DNA of 60,496 bases from Symbiodinium natans (lineage: Eukaryota; Sar; Dinophyceae; Suessiales; Symbiodiniaceae). The stretch is from positions 129,420 to 189,915 of the forward strand of contig CAJNDS010000240.1 in assembly GCA_905221605.1 (NCBI GenBank), read 5' to 3'. The position numbers and the translations under genes are program-made. The number at the start of each line of letters is the position of its first letter. Positions within the stretch are counted from its first letter, which is position 1. The notes below the pieces were generated by a model, which did no database searches, had not been told where the DNA came from, and saw only the letters and a list, made by a program, of their open reading frames with translations. Shown here piece after piece: positions 46,311-57,000 of the stretch.

Positions 46311-49171
46311 ATTGCGTAGAAGAGCAGTGCAGGACCCTGTTATGGCTCCATGTGAATTACTTAAAAGAGTAGTGCAGGACCCTGCAAGTGTCCATGTAGC
46401 TAAGTGGTAGATATCTTTTGGGGTTTGAAGGGCTTCCCAAATGGCAGCTTTAGGGCCCAAGTATACGCCATATAGGTACATGGACCCTTAGGGGGACTGA
46501 TGCATGAGAGTTTGCTCCAACGTAGGAAGTCTTGATTGGCCACCGATGACTGCGAAGGCCAGTGATCTTGGGTCAGTATGGTGTCTGATGGCATCAGGAG
46601 TAGGGTTTGCCTCGAAGGCCTCCCGTGCGTAGGCAGGCGTGATGAAGTGATTCTGTGGCCACGAGTGCTGCTCATGTCGTTTCACCGTGTGCTTACCCGG
46701 CGCCTGCGAGGCCCGGATGGAAAAAGGTGGGCGTGATGTTTCTTGTTTGGTGCTCTCTGCTACAGCTCCCGATGCCGTTAGCCCTGTGCTTTGGGATGCA
46801 GTCGATATAGCTCCAATCCTACCTGTGGAGATGCGGTGTTTCTTTGTGCTTCCTGTGGCCTATAGTCTGTATACTCTTCACGGCTTTCGTTAGCACTGAT
46901 GCAATCAGTTCTGTCGTGGTGGCATGGTTGCTGTTAAGTACCGTGATTGATAATTGTTTCTCTGCTTGTGGGTGCGCCGCATGCCTGCCATGCGGAAGGG
47001 AAACCCAGCAAATTACGACATGAACCTACATGTCCCGAGCTGTGAGACGAGTGGGGTCATTGCCCAGCGAAAGCCCTGCAGACCCATGTTTAGGGTTTAG
47101 GGTTTAGGGTTTGGGGCTGATGGTTTAGGGTTTAGGGTTTAGGGCTGATGGTTTAGGGTTGAGGGTGGAGACCAGCGGACACTTTCCGTGCGAGTGTGAG
47201 AGTCGAAGTCCTGGTAGCTAAAAAAATGGTACCCAAAAGAACCCTATTAAACCCCTGAAGCCCTGCAGCCCTAAACCCTAAACCCTAGGCCCCTTGAGGT
47301 GGATGAACCTTGCTGCCGAGCTCATGAGTTCACACTCTCAACCACAAGCGCTCCCGTCTGCAGGCTTTCTCCTGGGTGAGTAGTTGCCGCGCTCGATCTC
47401 AGCAGACCCTGCACGGGACAAAACGCTGCGCACATCAGGAAGGCGCCTTGGCGACCGACATTTGTTGTTCTCTACGTGTTCTTGTCTTTCGCTGTTTTTA
47501 TTTCTTCCTGTCTTCCTTTCTTCATTTCTTTCTTTCTGTATTTCATTCTCTCATTCTCTCTTACTTTCTTTCTTTCCAGAACTAAGACAGGTAGACCCTG
47601 AACTCTTAACCACACACTTTGGTTTACAACACAGAACATACCCTCAACTTAGCGTGAGGGCCCTAAACCCTAAACCCTAAAGCTCAACACGATTTTTGAG
47701 GTGAAGGGTTTCCACCGCCTAGACCCCCCCGAAACCGTGGCAAAGCCGAAGCTGGAAGCCCTGTACCCCCAGAATCGGAATCCCTAGGTCTCACAGCCGA
47801 AACCCTCCCCGGATAAACCCTAAACCCTAAACCCTAAACCCTAACCCCTTCCCCCCCCCCCCCCCCCAATCCCTGAGTCCCTCAAAGATGCCTTGCCGGC
47901 CTTGTGCGAGTGTGAGAGTCGAAGCCCCTCAAAACCCTTGTAGCCCATAGGGGCCTTTGATCCCAAACCCTTTTAAATGACTCTTAAATCTGTAGCAAAA
48001 TGGAACAATATCTAACGATATGCTATGGCATGTTTAATGACTTCGTAAGGAACCTGACAGGTAAAAAGCCTCGAATTGCAAACCCGCACGCGTTGACTTG
48101 ACAGTTCCCGCAGTTTTGGCCCATTGTGCGTTTCACCACGTCCGCAGGGTTTTTGGGTTTTGGGTTACGCCCGCGCACAACCCTAATATCGACCTTTAAC
48201 TCCGAGCCAATACGGGCAGCATCTCTAGACGCAGCTTCACAAAAGCAGTCTTGCCATCTCGTCAGGTTTCGGGTCGTCTCTGGGTAGCGGGTACCAGCCG
48301 CGGCCCATTGAAATCCGAGATCATGCGCTGCTGTGGACAGACCCCTGGAAGTCGCATCCTCAAAGGATATGCAAAGACGCTGCGTGACCAGGATGTGCAA
48401 GGCAGGGTTAAGGGTTGAGCCTGAGGGGCTTAGGGGTTTCGTGTACCGAATCCCAGCAGTTGCACCATGGTCAATGACTACATCAGCAGTTACAGCAGCC
48501 AAAAAACCAACTCTTGCCAGGGTTCTTGGGTCTCCACTGTAGCATACAGAAGGCTGTCGAGCGTGTCTGAGATTCTAGATGTACAGCAAACGCCGACAAA
48601 ATTGGCTTCGGCCCTTGAGGGATATGGCTGAAGACGCGAAACGTGCAACATGGTGCTTCTCCAAGCTTGGATTGCTCTTCGTCCGTCGAAGTCGTGGTGG
48701 AAAGTGCGGCAGCTCATGATTCCTGCTCCTTTTTGATTTGGGTCTCAACTAGGAGCTGGAAACCCTAAACCCTAAACCCTAAACCTATTACCCTAAACCC
48801 TAAACCCTAAACCCTAAACCCTAAACCAGGAGCTAGGAAGCTTCCTGCTGTGCTGCTGTGGCACCTCTCAGCCCACAGCAGAGACTCTTTAAACCCCAAT
48901 GCCCTTCACAAGATTTCCTCCAGCAGCAGTACTACGAAGGGCCATGATGATGTTGACCCTAAACCCTAAACCCTAAACCCTAAACCCTAAACCCTAAACC
49001 CTCAACCCTCCCTAAACCCTAAACCCTAAACCCTAAACCCTAAACCCTAAACCCTAAACCCTAAACCCTAAACCCTAAACCCTAAACCCTAAACCCTAAA
49101 CCCTAAACCCTAAACCCTAAACCCTAAACCCTAACCCTAAACCCTAAACCCTAAACCTATTACCGGAGGCA
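46311..49171. other. Host spacer right of gene B
   Basis: Unit-2 similarity to unit 1 ends near 47,042. Beyond lie TTTAGGG tracts (47,090-47,160), a pyrimidine-rich TTTCTTTC-type tract (47,480-47,580), poly-C (47,850-47,867), and telomere arrays (47,815-47,846; 48,762-48,825; 48,958-49,157). A minus-strand frame at 48,023-48,500 is open but has no family signature and no ATG start, so I do not call it a gene. Confidence 0.5.
48958..49157. repeat. Longest interstitial telomere-type array, (CCCTAAA)~27
   Basis: Nearly perfect CCCTAAA heptamers, broken once by CTCAACCCTCC near 49,003 and once by CCCTAACCC near 49,133. It lies directly before a coding-like exon. Confidence 0.9.
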
Positions 49172-49681
49172 TGGCTGATGTTGCTCCGATGCTTTTCCCG
49201 ATGTACACAGTGCCTCTGCAGGCCGGCTATAGTGTGGCGTGGAGAGGGCATACAGGGTGTACCTGGGACGTCCTGGGACCCTATTTACCTACAGCTTCAA
49301 GGGTTCCACCTACTAAAGAAGGGTACTTACTACTAAACCGTAGGTAAATAGGGTCCCAGGTAGGGTTTAGGGTTTCAGGTTTGCGGGCTTAGGGTGGTTG
49401 AGGGTAAATCAGGGGGAGTACCCGGCAATACACGGCAGCATCTAAAAAAGGGATCAAGGGTCTGGACATACTCATATCGAAGCCTTTTTGTTCCCGAAGC
49501 CCACATGCTCTGGCTACCCTAAAGCCTAAAACCCTGCTCGGATGCTCTTGTTGCCCTCATGCTCACGCATGCGGTGTTCGAGGCAATTTTGTTTGAGAGA
49601 GGCCATGAAGCGGCGTTCGCACCCCATCCTTTCGTCCGGCTCACGCCACAGTTCCGTCTGTTCGACCTGCGCATTCTGTAA
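49172..49681 (+). CDS. 3' end of an unrecognised host gene, exons separated by a hairpin introner
   Basis: About 49,172-49,273 reads ADVAPMLFPMYTVPLQAGYS and onward as coding. After an inverted-repeat intron and TTTAGGG repeats, about 49,534-49,681 encodes LVALMLTHAVFEAILFERGH and ends ...FRLFDLRIL with TAA at 49,679-49,681. Composition is convincingly proteinaceous in both blocks. Whether they belong to the same gene is inferred from order and the intervening intron-like sequence. Family not recognised. Confidence 0.5.
49272..49360. repeat. Family A introner-like hairpin with 21-bp perfect arms
   Basis: The arm at 49,272-49,292 (starting CCTGGGACCCTATTTACC) is the perfect inverted complement of 49,340-49,360. 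It is the best-preserved copy of the family seen in genes A (10,582-10,676) and B (22,667-22,762). The total length is 89 bp. Confidence 0.9.
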
Positions 49682-51074
49682 CCCCCAACTCCTAGACCGT
49701 CTATGTCTTCCAATTCTGCTGGTATACTGCTCTATGATTCTAGAGTATACTATACGCGTGTTGTACTTGTAGATTGTTCATTCTACGAGAATACTATAAT
49801 CAGGCCACACTATCTTATGAAAGCGGCATGAAAATCCTGTTTTTTTCTTGTGTTTTCGTGTTATTGTTATTTGTTATTTGTTCTTTGTTCTTTGGTCTTT
49901 GTTCTTTGTTCTTTTTTGTTCTTTGTTCTTTATTCTTGTTATTATCATTATCAGTGTTATTCTTTTGCCTCGAGGCCGTGTTAAAGATGACGGAGATCCG
50001 CCCGCATGAGCACCTGAAGGCCAGATGCCCCCCAAGACGGGTCCCAGCTCAAGGGATGGTTCCCCCCTTGTACAAGCAGTCCCTAAACCCTAAACCCTAA
50101 ACCCTAAACCGAATATCATATGGGGGCACAATCGCCTATTAAGGACTGTTAGCATACGGTGGAACAGCCCAAGAGCTTCGGGTTTCGGGTTCAAGGCTTA
50201 GGGCCTAAGGTTTCGGGTTTGGGGTTTAGGGCCTAAGGTTTCGGGTTTAGGGCCTAAGGTTTTAAGGCTTCGGCTTTCAGGTTTACGTAGGGGCGCTGCG
50301 GCCTCTGCTCAAAAAAGGTTTACGTAGGGTTTTTGTTGAAGCTTTTCCCCCTCCCAGTCCAGGTGCGAAAATGCGAGCTTAGGGAACCTTGACATTACCC
50401 TAAACTCTAAACCCTAAACCCTAAGCATCCCAATGCTTAGGGCCTTAGGGCTCCCTGGAGGCTGATGGTGTGCTGGTTGAGTTTGACAAGAGCGGCCTGC
50501 CTTTGCAATCTCTACACGCCTCGGCTTTGGAGCTTTGGGGGGGGTTTTAGGGTTTAGGGTTTGGGTTTAAGGGGTTTAGGGTTTAGGGTTGAAGGGGTTC
50601 AGGGTTTAGGGTTGAAGGGGTTCAGGGTTTAGGGTGCAGGGTGAAGAGTCGTGGCAAAGCTGCAGGGACGAAGTGCATGCCTCCGTTCACCAACAAGCCC
50701 ACAAAGCACAAAAGGCTCATGCGCTCGTGTTTGGTGCGGGGGACTGGAAACGGGGGGGTGGGGGGCGGTGGTTCATGCACTACAGGTTTAGGCAAGCTTC
50801 AGGGGCCAGTTTGGGGTTTGGGCCGGTTAGGGGAAGCCCCCTTCTGACAGTTTGCTGCTCTTGCGCTCCTTGCCAACGCACGCACGCACACGTCGGAACA
50901 GTGGCCTTGAACGAGAACTTTTCAGGCTCCACGCTGTGAAGAAGCAGAAAAGTCCATAGAGTAAACCTTCCTAATTAGGCCCTCGAGTCTAAACCCTTTA
51001 GGGCTCGGGAATGTTGGGTTCGGGCTTATGTCTCTATATCTATATATGTATATACATATCGGAAAGCGAGAGCC
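49682..51074. other. Host spacer with microsatellites and two exon-like patches
   Basis: It contains TTGTTCTTTG repeats (49,855-49,940) and degenerate TTTAGGG/TTTCGGG runs (50,180-50,300; 50,540-50,640). Coding-like patches are about 50,452-50,535 (LEADGVLVEFDKSGLPLQSL) and 50,636-50,755 (EESWQSCRDEVHASVHQQAH). These may be upstream exons of the ankyrin gene that follows, but I cannot join them. Confidence 0.4.
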
Positions 51075-54000
51075 CAGGTAAAGGTCAGGGCTTCTTCGTT
51101 TCTCACCAGTGGATTGGTGGGAGCCATCCCGATCCCGAGTTCCGCCAGTTCAAGGCAGCCGGGAAGGAGGGTTCAGGGTTCAGGGTTTGGGGTTTAGGGT
51201 TTGGGGTTTAGGGTTCAGGGTTTGGGGTTTGGGGTTTGGGGTTTAGGGTTTAGGGTTTGGAGGAGGTAGGGTTTAGGGCCCAGTTGCGAACCTCAAGCCT
51301 TGCTGCCCTGCATTGCCTTCGGACCCAACTTTAAGCATGTAGAAGTCGCCCAAATCTTGGCTGCCCCGAGCTGGCGCCAAAGCGCCATGGAACAAAAGCA
51401 CCCGAAACGCTTCTAAGCCCGAAAAGACAGAAGGCTCCAAGCAAACAAGCCCTAAACCCTAAACCCTCAAGCCTTGAAACTGAAAGCCCCTGCCCGGCCT
51501 AGAAGCATAAGGCTTGAACCTCGAAGGAGGAAGTGAAAGCCGAGGCCCAAACGCCTAAAACCCAGAACCACGAAAGCCGAAAAGTCTGAGCCTTGGACCC
51601 GAAAGTGAGGTCTTGCAGGATGCGCTGCGCGGCGTCACCCGCCTCCTCTTGGATGATGTTTGTTGGGTTTCAGGATTTCGGGACTTGGGGGTTTTAGGAA
51701 GTAAAGGCTTTAGGGTTTAGGGTTTAGGGTTTAGGGTTTAGGGTTTAGGGTTTAGGGAGGGTAGGCGTCGGAGGCTATGCAAAAGAGCCAGTTTCGGGGC
51801 TCGAGGTTTGTAAAGTGTATCGGGTTCAAGAAGGGACACCACCCTCCGCCCTAAACCCTACCTTCTTGAGGATCAAAACCCTAAACCCTAAACACTAAAC
51901 CTTCGGGGCCCTCACAGACCCGGCGCCTGGACCTTGAACATATTTTTCGCCCGAAGCGCTAGACTTGCAGCCCCAGCCTCAGCTCTACTCTACACATCCC
52001 AGACCGCATACATGTCATACTACATGTTACACAGAACAACAGCATATTATATCATAGCAAAACATACATCTACATATACATATACTTATACGTATACATA
52101 TACATATACATATGCATATGTATATATATATATATATGTATGTAATACAAAATGTGCACATGGTATATCACACGTGATTCACCAAACAGGTTCTGTCGGA
52201 CATGAAGAGCATCCCGAAGGATCCTGACAGCGAGGCGAATTTTCCGAGTGCCAAGAGCTGCTGGTCGGACGTTTCAGCGCCCGGAGGGTTTGGGGGGGTT
52301 TAGGATTTAGGGGTGCAGGGTTTAGGGTTTAGGGCACGGCTCTTGGCTGCTGGGATTCAAGGGTGCTGCTAGGGGGATACCAGCAACACTGCCGCTTGTT
52401 GGCTCAGTGAAAGCGCACGTGCAAAGGTAAACTCTGAACGATTAGCCCTTTCATCATGAAGCCGTACATCTTACCCCCCAAAATTCCCCCCCCCCCCCCT
52501 CCCAACCAGTTGAAGCTTCCTTCGTCTAAGTCACAGCTGACGTCAGCACCGCATGTTTGCTGTTTTGTTCACACTGCAGAAGTTAAGCGCGTACTCCTAG
52601 CGTCGAAGAAGACGACTGCTTGCTGCTTGACCCTGAGCTTCTCAGGCTTGTCGACTTCTAGACTGCGGGCGTCGCCACTTTTTGTGTGGTACGACTATTT
52701 CTCCTGCCCGCAGCTGGAGAACAAGCATTTCTCAAATCAGACCAGCAACCTCGCCAAGGCCGTTGACAGCATCCCAGCCTATGTCGAAAGGCCAGGGGTA
52801 GCAAGAATACAGCCCAAGCCCCTTGTTCCAGAAAGGAAAGAAGCATCCTGCCGGCCCCGAACCCAAAAATCCGTTGTCAGGAGTGAAAGAGCCTCCAGTG
52901 TACCGTAGGGTTTAGGGTTTTCGGGCTGTTAGGGTTTTAATAGGGTTTATATGGCTTTAAATAGAGTCTATTAGGGTTTCATCCCTACCCCCCTTAATTA
53001 AATGGCTCCTAAACCCTAAACTATCGCTTGGTTCGTCCGAATGTGAGCGATAAACGCTACTAAACCCTAAACCCTAAACCCTAAAACCCTTGAAAAGGTG
53101 CGCCTTCTTCTTCGTCCTTTGCCCTGTCCTGGACAGCCCTGAGTTGTCGAAGGTCTTCAGCCCTTTCAGCTGGGCAGATCCTCGCTTTTAGGTGCTTGCG
53201 GGGTTCAGGTTCTAGGGTTTAGGGTTCAGGGTTCAGGGTTCAGGGTGGCACAGAGGCCTTGTGCCGCCCAAGAATTTCCAGTATGAGCAAGTGGATGTTG
53301 TTCTAAATTCTAGTGCCAAGCCTAAGGTTGTAGGTTCCCTTGCGCCTCGCCCTTGCGCCGCCTTGCGCCGCCTTGCGCCGTGCTACGCCGGCAAACATGC
53401 CAACCACAAAACGTGGTACCGTGAAACTCCTGGGGCGCTCAAATCACAAACCTTGCGCACCTTGCTCTACACATCCCGGTGTCGAAGCTGTCCCTGGCGA
53501 AGCTGCTCATTTTTTGTCTTCCTGCTTCCTGGGAAACCTCTGGCTGCCCACCTCCGAAGATCCTCTGCTAAGGCCCATGGCTTCACATCGGCCATGCTGT
53601 CTTGCGCCAGCCTTGCGCGTTCCTTGCGCCACCGGGCGCAACCTAAACCCTTGTTTTGGGGCAGAGCAAGTACCCTTTTTGATTATTTGACTTGGCTTAT
53701 GTGGCAGATTTTAGAGCCTGTGCTTGCGAGATTTTGAGCGGGGGGTTGGGGGGGGGCGCAACCCCCCCAATTTGCAAATAGTGCATCAACAAAGAAAACA
53801 TACCATATTGGGCATCCCGAGCAAGTTCTCTTTTGCAGATACTCCAGCGGGAGGGTTGGGGCAGGGGCACAGCCCCCCCCCCCCCCATTGGCAAATACTT
53901 GGTTTGCATGCCAGGTTTTAGAGACTGTGCTTGTGTGAGAGATTTTGAGCGGGGTGCCTCTTGAAAAGCCGAAAACAAGGGGAGCGCGAAAAGCAAATAC

Positions 54001-57000
54001 TCGGGAGGCGTGCAGTTTCCGGATTCCAAATCCAGCTTCGAGTCCAGGATTTGTGTGCTTCTCTCAGCACCAGCGCGTGCCGGGAAGTACCCCGTCTAGG
54101 GTTTAGGCTTTAGGGGTTCAAGTTGGGATGTTCCCCCTCTAGGAGTCCATAATAGGGATTCTAGTACCCCGCTTTTCTAATCCCAGAAAAAACACTGTTA
54201 GTATAAGGGGGAACATCCCAAGGTTCGGGTTTTAGTCTGGGTTCAACAAGGCGTTTTGGGTATAGGGTTTAGAGTTCAGGGTTTAGGGGTTACTTGGAAG
54301 AGGTTCAGGACAGGTTCGTTGACGAAGTCATCCGACTCGCATGATGTCACCTGAACAACCTCGCTCACAGGCAAGCTACCACAGGAGCCCTGAAGCAAAA
54401 AGGGGTTACGTTCGGTCAGGGGGCGTGTCGGCCGCAAACAAGCTCCCATGAAGACAAAAACAGTAGTAACTTCACAGATGGGCAATTTTCGATTGATTCA
54501 TGATACACGTTGAATCAAGTGAGAGCTCAAAACGAGGACTCGCAGCGAAAATTGTCAGGGAACAAAAAATGTAGAGAATGCTGAGACCTGTCCAATAGGG
54601 AACAGCAGCAAGCCTCTACGACTTCCCAGACCAGGGTTTGGAATTCCGTGTTGCCCTTTCGGGTTGAGGGTTTAGGGTTTAGGGTTTAGGGAATAACCCT
54701 GGACCCCGGACCCTAAGCCCTGTTCTGGGGGTACAAGCGAAGGAATCCCTAGACCGCCCCGAACTCTAGCTGATGAAGCCCCAAAGGTACAAAAAGACAT
54801 GCAGGGTTTATAGAAATTGTATAGGGTTTGGGTCCCAATAACGTTTTGACCGAAACGTTTTGACCGAAAGTTTTGACCGAAACGTTTTGACCGAAACGTT
54901 TTGACCGAAACGTTTTGACCAAAAAGTTTTGACCGAAACGTTTTGACCCGAGCTTTTGTTTTGGAACCTATTTTCTAGTTTTTTGAATGGGCTGGGGCTG
55001 GGGCTGGAGGCTGGGGCTGGGGCTGGGTGGGGTTGGGGCTGGGTGGGCTTGGGGCTGGGGCTGGGGCTGCCTAAGCCTGGGGCTGGAGCTTTGGCTGGGG
55101 CTGGGGCCGGCTGCGAAGCTGGCGGCTGGGGATGGGGCTGGGCTGGGGCTGGGGCTGGGGCTGGCAGGCTGGAACTGGGACTGGGCTGGGCTGGGGGAGC
55201 TGGGCTGGGGCTGGGGGCTGGTGGGGGTGGGGGAAGTTGAGGCAGAGGCCGGCTGAGGAAGCTGGGGCCTGGGAGGCTGAAGGCTGGTGGCCGCAGACTT
55301 AAACTCGGCTTATCAGCTGTTTAGACAAATAACTTGAGGGGAGGGGAGGGCGAGGTTTAAGTAAATTGAGTATTTTGCCTCAGACTTAAACTCGGCTTGT
55401 CAGCTGTTTAGACAAATAATTTGAAAATTCAGAATGACACCACATACAATTTCTATTTATTTTGTCTTGAGGGTTTAGGGTTTAGGCTTTCGGGCACCCC
55501 CGCAAACTCCCTAAGTTTCCGGTTTCGGGTTCAGGGGAACCCTCCCAAGGTCAAATCTGTAGAAAACCCCCGGCCTCAGGAACGGGGCTGGTGCCGCGTG
55601 GAGCGCTTTTGCCGAGAGCTCTCCCCAGATGGGACCTACGTGTTCATCAAGACGTCTAAGGACCGGACCAGTCTGGAAACCCCAAACCCTTGTAGCCCTT
55701 ATATGGCCCTCAGAACCCTACCCAAAACACAAAGCCCTACAAGCCTTAAACCCTTATAGCCTTATAACCCTTATATCCCTTATAACCCGTATAGCCCTTA
55801 TAACCCTTATGCCCCTGGCCCATGATGCAGGTGATGGAGGTCGCAGCCTACACAACCTCGCTGCGTGAAGCGCCGGGCGAGGGCATTTTCACAGTGGACG
55901 CTGACCGCCTCAGGACCGGACCGGAGCCCTCCTGAGCAACCTGAAATGGGTAGTTTAGGGTTTAGGGCTTAGGGATGTTTAGGGTTTAGGGTTTAGGGGA
56001 TCTCTAGTTCAAAATTCATGAGGGTATAGGCACGGCTTTAGGGTTGAGAACGAGCTCCCAATAGAAAGACGCCTAAACGCCCCAGGCCTGAAGTGGTTCT
56101 TATGACAGGCTGGGGCCTGTTCTCATGGGTGCCATCCAGCGCAAAATGCTACACTTCCTGAAGACCCGGGACTTTATTGGCTACCGCTGCTTGGCGTCTC
56201 TGTTCTCTGTGCAGGGTTTAGGACATGCATGGGGGCATGCGGAGGGGCAGAGGGTTTTCTGCACAGGGCTGGTCTGTTTTTGAGACCATTTTCCTCGATT
56301 CTCTTGTGCACGGCAAGAAGGGTTATAAGGGTTACAAGGGTTATATGGGTTATAAGGGGTATAAGGGTTAGATGGGTTATAAGGGTTATAAGGCACATGG
56401 TGGCTTGGCTTCTGGGACTCGTGGATGAACAGATGCTTCCGTAAGACCAGTCTTGGCTTGACATGGGCCCTTCAACGGGGACCACTGATAGACCCCTGAT
56501 TTACCCTATAAAACCGAGGGGCCCAAACTTCAGAACCCTTTCAAAGAAGGTGAGGGACCATATCAAGGGACTGATGTTACACCTACCCTTAGAACCAGAA
56601 GAGGGTAGAAGACCCTGCCTTCTTCCACCCCTTGCGTTTCGAGAAACCAGCCAAGCCCCAGCCCTGCATCTCATTAGGGTTTTAGGGTTTTAGGGTTTTA
56701 GCGTTTAGGGTTTAGGGTTTGGGGACCCCGTGATTTTTCTGGTTTTGGGCCAAGGCTTGCTCCTGAATTCGCAGGCCGCTCTTCTCAGAGGCTTTGCCAT
56801 GGATCCCAAGTATGAGCCCATCCCTGGATTCGAGAAGACAGGCCTTCTCATCAGGGTAAGGAGGGTTACCCCTAAACCCTGAACCCTAAACCCTAAACCC
56901 TATGTCTGGAGGCATGGTTATGTGGTTGTAGGGGCATGAGTTAGCTTTTCTCCCCTGCCCGAGATGAGTGAGCAGCACCTGCAGTGGCATGAAGCCAGGG

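Larger units (their letters stand above)
15943..47042. repeat. Tandem duplication, unit 2 (interrupted by the viral element)
   Basis: Colinear with 4997-12,945. Without the 21,991 bp of element plus duplicated target it is about 9.1 kb, the excess being mainly the longer Thr-repeat stalk and intron 1. Similarity resumes at once to the right of the element (exon 8 at about 45,700). Confidence 0.8.

Noticed and set aside
48023-48502. 159-codon minus-strand frame as a gene
   Set aside because: No ATG start, no family pattern, and it includes peptide words (NPKP) produced by telomere-type repeats.
48958-49157. True chromosome end
   Set aside because: Unique coding-like sequence continues on both sides, and many shorter arrays of both orientations occur, so it is interstitial.
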